A stretch of 64,000 nucleotides of DNA from Mycolicibacterium frederiksbergense (lineage in GTDB: Bacteria; Actinomycetota; Actinomycetes; Mycobacteriales; Mycobacteriaceae): contig NZ_JARXVE010000006.1 of assembly GCF_029893345.1 (NCBI RefSeq), positions 124,001 to 188,000 on the forward strand. The letters run 5' to 3'. The position numbers and the translations under genes are program-made. A model generated the notes under the pieces. The model did no database searches. It was not told the origin of the DNA and saw nothing but the letters and a program-made list of their open reading frames with translations. This document shows positions 60,370 to 64,000 of the stretch, piece by piece; the first letter of the stretch is position 1; the number at the start of each line of letters is the position of its first letter.

Positions 60370-61383
60370 ATGGCAGTTGAGATGTTTTACGACGCCGACG
60401 CGGACCTGTCGATCATCCAGGGTCGCAAGGTCGCCGTCATCGGCTACGGCAGCCAGGGGCACGCGCATTCGCTGTCGCTGCGCGACTCGGGCGTGCAGGT
60501 GAAGGTCGGTCTCAAGGAGGGCTCGAAGTCCCGCGTCAAGGTCGAGGAGCAGGGCCTGGAGGTCGACACCCCGGCCGAGGTCGCCAAGTGGGCTGACCTG
60601 ATCATGGTCCTCGCGCCCGATACCGCGCAGGCCGAGATCTTCAAGAACGACATCGAGCCCAACCTGGAGGACGGCAACGCGCTGTTCTTCGGCCACGGTC
60701 TCAACATCCACTTCGGTCTGATCAAGCCTCCGGCCAACGTCACCGTCGGCATGGTCGCCCCCAAGGGGCCCGGCCACCTGGTGCGTCGCCAGTTCGTCGA
60801 CGGCAAGGGCGTGCCCTGCCTGATCGCCATCGATCAGGATCCCAAGGGTGAGGGCCAGGCCCTGGCGCTGTCCTACGCCGCCGCGATCGGTGGCGCCCGT
60901 GCCGGCGTCATCAAGACCACCTTCAAGGAAGAGACCGAGACCGACCTGTTCGGTGAGCAGGCCGTGCTCTGCGGTGGCACCGAAGAGCTGGTCAAGGCCG
61001 GCTTCGAGGTCATGGTCGAGGCCGGTTACGCCCCGGAGATGGCCTACTTCGAGGTGCTGCACGAGCTCAAGCTGATCGTCGACCTGATGTACGAGGGTGG
61101 CATCGCCCGGATGAACTACTCGGTGAGCGACACCGCCGAGTTCGGTGGGTATCTGTCCGGTCCCCGAGTTATTGATGCCGGTACCAAGCAGCGGATGAAG
61201 GACATCCTGACCGACATCCAGGACGGCACCTTCGTCAAGCGCCTGGTCGCCAACGTCGAGGGTGGCAACAAGGAGCTCGAGGCGCTGCGCAAGGCCAACG
61301 CCGAGCACCCGATCGAGGTCACCGGCAAGAAGCTGCGCGACCTGATGAGCTGGGTCGACCGGCCGATCACCGAAACGGCCTAA
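60370..61383 (+). CDS. ilvC: Ketol-acid reductoisomerase (class I)
   Basis: A 337-residue enzyme converting acetolactate to dihydroxyisovalerate with NADPH. The Rossmann motif VIGYGSQGHAHSLSLRDSG lies near residue 24, and the NADPH loop has LKEGSKSRVKVEEQG (Ser and Arg binding the phosphate). Mg ligands are in DLFGEQAVLCGGTEEL near 195 and MAYFEVLHELKLIVDLMYEGG near 220. ATG 60370 is preceded by GAAGAGAAGG. It ends in a strong terminator 24 bases later. Orthologue of Rv3001c. Confidence 0.97.
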   Translation: MAVEMFYDADADLSIIQGRKVAVIGYGSQGHAHSLSLRDSGVQVKVGLKEGSKSRVKVEEQGLEVDTPAEVAKWADLIMVLAPDTAQAEIFKNDIEPNLEDGNALFFGHGLNIHFGLIKPPANVTVGMVAPKGPGHLVRRQFVDGKGVPCLIAIDQDPKGEGQALALSYAAAIGGARAGVIKTTFKEETETDLFGEQAVLCGGTEELVKAGFEVMVEAGYAPEMAYFEVLHELKLIVDLMYEGGIARMNYSVSDTAEFGGYLSGPRVIDAGTKQRMKDILTDIQDGTFVKRLVANVEGGNKELEALRKANAEHPIEVTGKKLRDLMSWVDRPITETA

Positions 61384-61404
61384 GTCTCCGCGCCGAAATC
61401 AACG

Positions 61405-61440
61405 AAATGGCTGCCATCGGACACCGATGGCAGCCATTTT
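61405..61440 (+). terminator. Rho-independent terminator after ilvC
   Basis: AAATGGCTGCCATCGG (61405-61420) pairs perfectly with its inverse at 61424-61439 over the loop ACA, with T residues after the stem. It lies between ilvC and the convergent wrbA-like gene and can serve both directions. Confidence 0.85.
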
Positions 61441-61454
61441 GTTGTTCTGGCGGC

Positions 61455-62066
61455 CTACGACGTGAGGCGCTGCGCCACGCCGACCACGCGCCGCGCCAGG
61501 TGGTCGAGGGCGTCGATGGTGGCGTCGTCCAATTCGGTGATGTTGTCGCGGTTGGCGATCAGCCCCACGCCGTAGGGGTTGCCGTCATTGAACTTCACCG
61601 GGTCGGTGTAGCCGGGCGGCACGATGATCCCGCCGAAATGCATCAAGGTCACGTACAGATTGAGCAGGGTGGTTTCCTGTCCGCCATGGGTGGTCTGGCT
61701 GGAGGTGAACCCCGCGTAGACCTTGTCGGCCAGCTGGCCCTGGGACCACAAACCGCCCAGCGAGTCGATGAACGTCCGGAACTGCGCGGCGGGGGACCCG
61801 AACCGGGTGGGGGAGCCGAAGATCACCGCATCGGCCCACACGATGTCCTCACCGGTGGCGGCCGGGAGGTTTGTGGTGGCTTCGTAATTGGCGGTCCAGG
61901 CCGGATTGCGGGCGAAGGATTCCGGATCCCGGGTTTCGGCGATGTGGCGCAACCGCACCTCGGCGCCCGCTGATTCGGCCGCCTTGGCCACCCGCTGGGC
62001 CATGGTGGTGCCGTGCCCGGTTGCCGAGTAGTAGATGACCGCGACCTTGGTGGTGGAGGAAGTCAC
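61455..62066 (-). CDS. wrbA: WrbA-type NAD(P)H:quinone oxidoreductase
   Basis: A 203-residue flavodoxin-fold protein. The FMN phosphate loop is YYSATGHGTTMAQ near residue 13, SPTRFGSPAAQFRTFIDSLGGLW near 85 and SSQTTHGGQETTLLNLYVTLMHFGGIIVPPGY near 120 are WrbA signatures. It reduces quinones by two electrons, avoiding semiquinones. GTG 62066 overlaps the stop of the CrtI-like gene (GTGA), so the two are cotranscribed. Confidence 0.9.
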   Translation of the reverse strand: MTSSTTKVAVIYYSATGHGTTMAQRVAKAAESAGAEVRLRHIAETRDPESFARNPAWTANYEATTNLPAATGEDIVWADAVIFGSPTRFGSPAAQFRTFIDSLGGLWSQGQLADKVYAGFTSSQTTHGGQETTLLNLYVTLMHFGGIIVPPGYTDPVKFNDGNPYGVGLIANRDNITELDDATIDALDHLARRVVGVAQRLTS

Positions 62067-63493
62067 GGCGCCAGCTTAGGCAGATCCGTGATGCCGAACT
62101 CGCGTTTCAGGACGGTACGTGCGGCGTAGTACCCGCACATGCCGTGCACCCCGGTACCGGGCGGCGTCGCCGACGAGCACAGATACGCCTTGGGGATCGG
62201 TGTGGTCCAGGGATCGAGCCGCAGCGTCGGCCCGACTAGCGCGGCGAACAGGGTGGCTCCGCCCACGATGATGTCGCCGCCTACGTAGTTCGCGTTGTGC
62301 TGCGCCATCTTGGCCGCCGGCACACAGCGTGTGGCGAGCACCAGGTCACGGAAACCGGGCGCCGCACTTTCGAACATCGCTGTCACCGTCTCGGTGAGAT
62401 CGGCAGGGGAATCGGCTGGAACGTGCGAGTAGGTCCACAGCGGTCGACGGCCCGCGGCGTCGATACGGGTGGGGTCGACCAGATGCGGCAGGGCCGCCAG
62501 CGTCATCGGTCGCTCGGCGTGACGGCCGGCGGCGATCTCACGTTCGGCCAGGGCCATCTGTGCACGTGTTCCGCCCATGTGGATCGTCGGCGAGGCCCCG
62601 ACCCGCGGGTCCCGCCACGGAATCTCGCCCGAGAGCACAAAGTCGATCTTGCACACCCCAGGTCCGAATCGATAGCGGCGCAACGCCTTTGCATAGCGTG
62701 ACGGAACGGTATCAGCGTAGATGTCCAGCAATGCCGTTGGTGCAGTGTCGTAGATGACCACCCCATCGGGTGGGCTGGTTACCGGTTCGCCGGTGATCAG
62801 TTCGCCGCCGTGATCGCGCAGATCGGCGATCAATGCATCGGGAATCACCTGGGTTCCGCCGACCGGCACCGGCCAACCGGCGGTGTGGGCGACGGTGCCC
62901 AGCATGAGCCCGGCGCCGCTGTTCACCGGCGAGGGCATCCGGGAAATGGCATGCGTGCCAACGCCGGTGAACAGTGCGCGGGCGTCCTCGCCGCGCAATG
63001 CGCCCCATGCCGGGCTGCCCTGGGCGAGCACCCGCAACCCGGTGCGCACGGTGGTCGGCAGATCCGGTGGTAGCGACCGCTTGTCGCCGAGAAAGAAGCC
63101 CAGCACACCGTCGGGGTGTTCGGTCAGCGGTCCGAACAACCGCCGCCAGGACTGTCCATGGTCGAGTTCGGCGCAGGTGCGGTCCAGCGATCGGTAGGCA
63201 ATGGCGGCAGCCCGGTTCGGCAGCGGGTTGGCATAGGAGACCTCCGGTGCCACCAGTTGCACGCCACGTGCGGCGAGATCGAATTCGGCGAAGAACGGCG
63301 ACGCCACCCCCAATGGGTGCACCGCCGAGCAGACGTCGTGCAGCACCCCGGAAAACTCCGGATCGGGCAGGGTGCGGGCGCCGCCGCCCGGGGTCGGCTG
63401 GGCTTCGATCACGCGCACCGACAGACCGGCGCGGGCGCAGATGACGGCGGCGGCCAGGCCATTGGGGCCACTGCCGACGATTGTGACGTCCAC
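62063..63493 (-). CDS. CrtI/phytoene-desaturase-like FAD-dependent oxidoreductase (Rv2997-like)
   Basis: A 476-residue flavoprotein. The dinucleotide-binding motif VTIVGSGPNGLAAAVICARAGLSVRVIEAQ lies at the N-terminus with PGGGART after it. The C-terminal FAD contact block has VGGDIIVGGATLFAALVGPTLRLDPW and SSATPPGTGVHGMCGYYAA. This carotenoid-desaturase superfamily has many non-carotenoid members; the substrate is unknown. The GTG at 63493 starts the Rossmann strand directly; a longer start at 63511 is possible. It is divergent from serA. Confidence 0.87.
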   Translation of the reverse strand: MDVTIVGSGPNGLAAAVICARAGLSVRVIEAQPTPGGGARTLPDPEFSGVLHDVCSAVHPLGVASPFFAEFDLAARGVQLVAPEVSYANPLPNRAAAIAYRSLDRTCAELDHGQSWRRLFGPLTEHPDGVLGFFLGDKRSLPPDLPTTVRTGLRVLAQGSPAWGALRGEDARALFTGVGTHAISRMPSPVNSGAGLMLGTVAHTAGWPVPVGGTQVIPDALIADLRDHGGELITGEPVTSPPDGVVIYDTAPTALLDIYADTVPSRYAKALRRYRFGPGVCKIDFVLSGEIPWRDPRVGASPTIHMGGTRAQMALAEREIAAGRHAERPMTLAALPHLVDPTRIDAAGRRPLWTYSHVPADSPADLTETVTAMFESAAPGFRDLVLATRCVPAAKMAQHNANYVGGDIIVGGATLFAALVGPTLRLDPWTTPIPKAYLCSSATPPGTGVHGMCGYYAARTVLKREFGITDLPKLAP

Positions 63494-63567
63494 GCCACCA
63501 GTAGACCGCACCGAGAACAATGGTGGCGGGCGTCCGCGCGTTTCGGCCCACACATTAGGCTGTCCAC

Positions 63568-64000
63568 GTGAGTCTTCCCGTTGTTTTGATTGCCGACAAG
63601 CTCGCTGAATCGACCGTCGCCGCGCTCGGCGACCAGGTAGAGATCAGGTGGGTCGACGGTCCGGACCGCGAGAAGCTGCTCGCCGCCGTGCCGGAAGCCG
63701 ACGCCCTGCTGGTCCGTTCCGCGACCACCGTGGACGCCGAGGTCCTCGCCGCTGCCCCCAAACTCAAGATCGTCGCCCGCGCCGGTGTCGGCCTGGACAA
63801 CGTCGATGTCGATGCCGCGACGGCCCGCGGTGTGCTGGTCGTCAACGCACCGACCTCCAACATCCACAGCGCTGCCGAGCACGCCTTGGCTTTGCTGCTG
63901 TCCGCGGCCCGGCAGATCCCTGCCGCCGACGCGACGCTGCGCGATCACGCTTGGAAGCGCTCGTCGTTCTCCGGCACCGAGATCTTCGGCAAGACCGTCG
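63568..64000 (+). CDS. serA: D-3-phosphoglycerate dehydrogenase SerA (partial, 5' part)
   Basis: 144 codons of the N-terminal part. SLPVVLIADKLAESTVAALG begins the substrate domain, and LLVRSATTVDAEVL near residue 50, VARAGVGLDNVDVDAATARGVLVVNAP near 72 and NIHSAAEHALALLLSAARQIP near 103 are standard for the first step of serine synthesis. The gene continues beyond the right edge; the NAD motif and the regulatory domains are outside. GTG 63568. Orthologue of Rv2996c. Confidence 0.93.
   Translation, partial: MSLPVVLIADKLAESTVAALGDQVEIRWVDGPDREKLLAAVPEADALLVRSATTVDAEVLAAAPKLKIVARAGVGLDNVDVDAATARGVLVVNAPTSNIHSAAEHALALLLSAARQIPAADATLRDHAWKRSSFSGTEIFGKTV

Noticed and set aside
1..64000. tRNA, rRNA, CRISPR, prophage or insertion sequence
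   Set aside because: Both strands were read for tRNA T-arm motifs, regularly spaced repeats, transposase and integrase motifs; none was seen.

Overview
The window is a high-GC chromosomal segment from a mycobacterium, most likely a fast-growing Mycolicibacterium-type species. Gene content and order follow the Mycobacterium tuberculosis segment running from adhC/fecB/ctaD to ilvBNC/serA1, read in the opposite direction. GTG and TTG starts, 4-bp GTGA/ATGA overlaps and mycobacteria-only families (DUF3349, LppZ, CFP6, the methylglucose lipopolysaccharide genes) support this. No tRNA, rRNA, insertion sequence, prophage or CRISPR array was seen. Orthologue names come from memory of the M. tuberculosis map; no search was run.

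Layout. 1-7.7 kb: a partial flavin monooxygenase, DUF3349, AdhC, YciI, FecB, then ctaD (cytochrome aa3 subunit I) and serB2. 7.7-10.1 kb: a divergent MocR regulator / small protein / YczE membrane protein unit, inserted relative to M. tuberculosis. 10.0-15.4 kb: ABC ATPase, Nudix, short crotonase, two methyltransferase-type proteins and a secreted RsiV-like protein. 15.4-18.3 kb: beta-propeller lipoprotein, hexapeptide acyltransferase and a secreted protein.

18.3-31.0 kb holds the most unusual part. It is a ten-gene, almost fully overlapping operon on the minus strand with a divergent GntR/UTRA regulator. It encodes a complete peptide-type ABC importer, an M20 amidohydrolase, a class III aminotransferase, an FGGY sugar kinase, a NagB-type deaminase and a diaminopimelate-decarboxylase-like enzyme. 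It lies between the orthologues of Rv3033 and Rv3032, so it splits the methylglucose lipopolysaccharide gene group. It looks like a complete uptake and breakdown pathway for a compound with both amino-sugar and amino-acid parts.

31.0-34.7 kb: glucosyltransferase, GH57 branching enzyme and methyltransferase for methylglucose lipopolysaccharide. 34.9-36.7 kb: etfBA, preceded by a perfect 7-2-7 palindrome and followed by a strong terminator. 36.9-40.1 kb: an NmrA-like protein, a frameshifted nitroreductase and an OlsB/OlsA-like acyltransferase pair. 40.2-43.5 kb: iscS, mnmA and a short MetE-like protein. 43.5-47 kb: an acyl-CoA ligase, a YjbR protein and a multicopper oxidase, in a place where M. 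tuberculosis carries ESX/PPE genes on one side and ligA on the other. 47-54.3 kb: ligA, an ACT protein, gatC-gatA-pfkA-gatB. 54.3-57.6 kb: TetR, LppZ, DoxX, CFP6. 57.7-61.4 kb: ilvB-ilvN-ilvC behind a classical-looking attenuator with a 23-codon leader peptide rich in Val and Leu. 61.4-64 kb: WrbA, a CrtI-like oxidoreductase and the start of serA.

The genes are mostly housekeeping: respiration, serine and branched-chain amino acid synthesis, tRNA charging and modification, DNA ligation and cell-envelope glycolipid synthesis. Accessory insertions sit between the conserved blocks.
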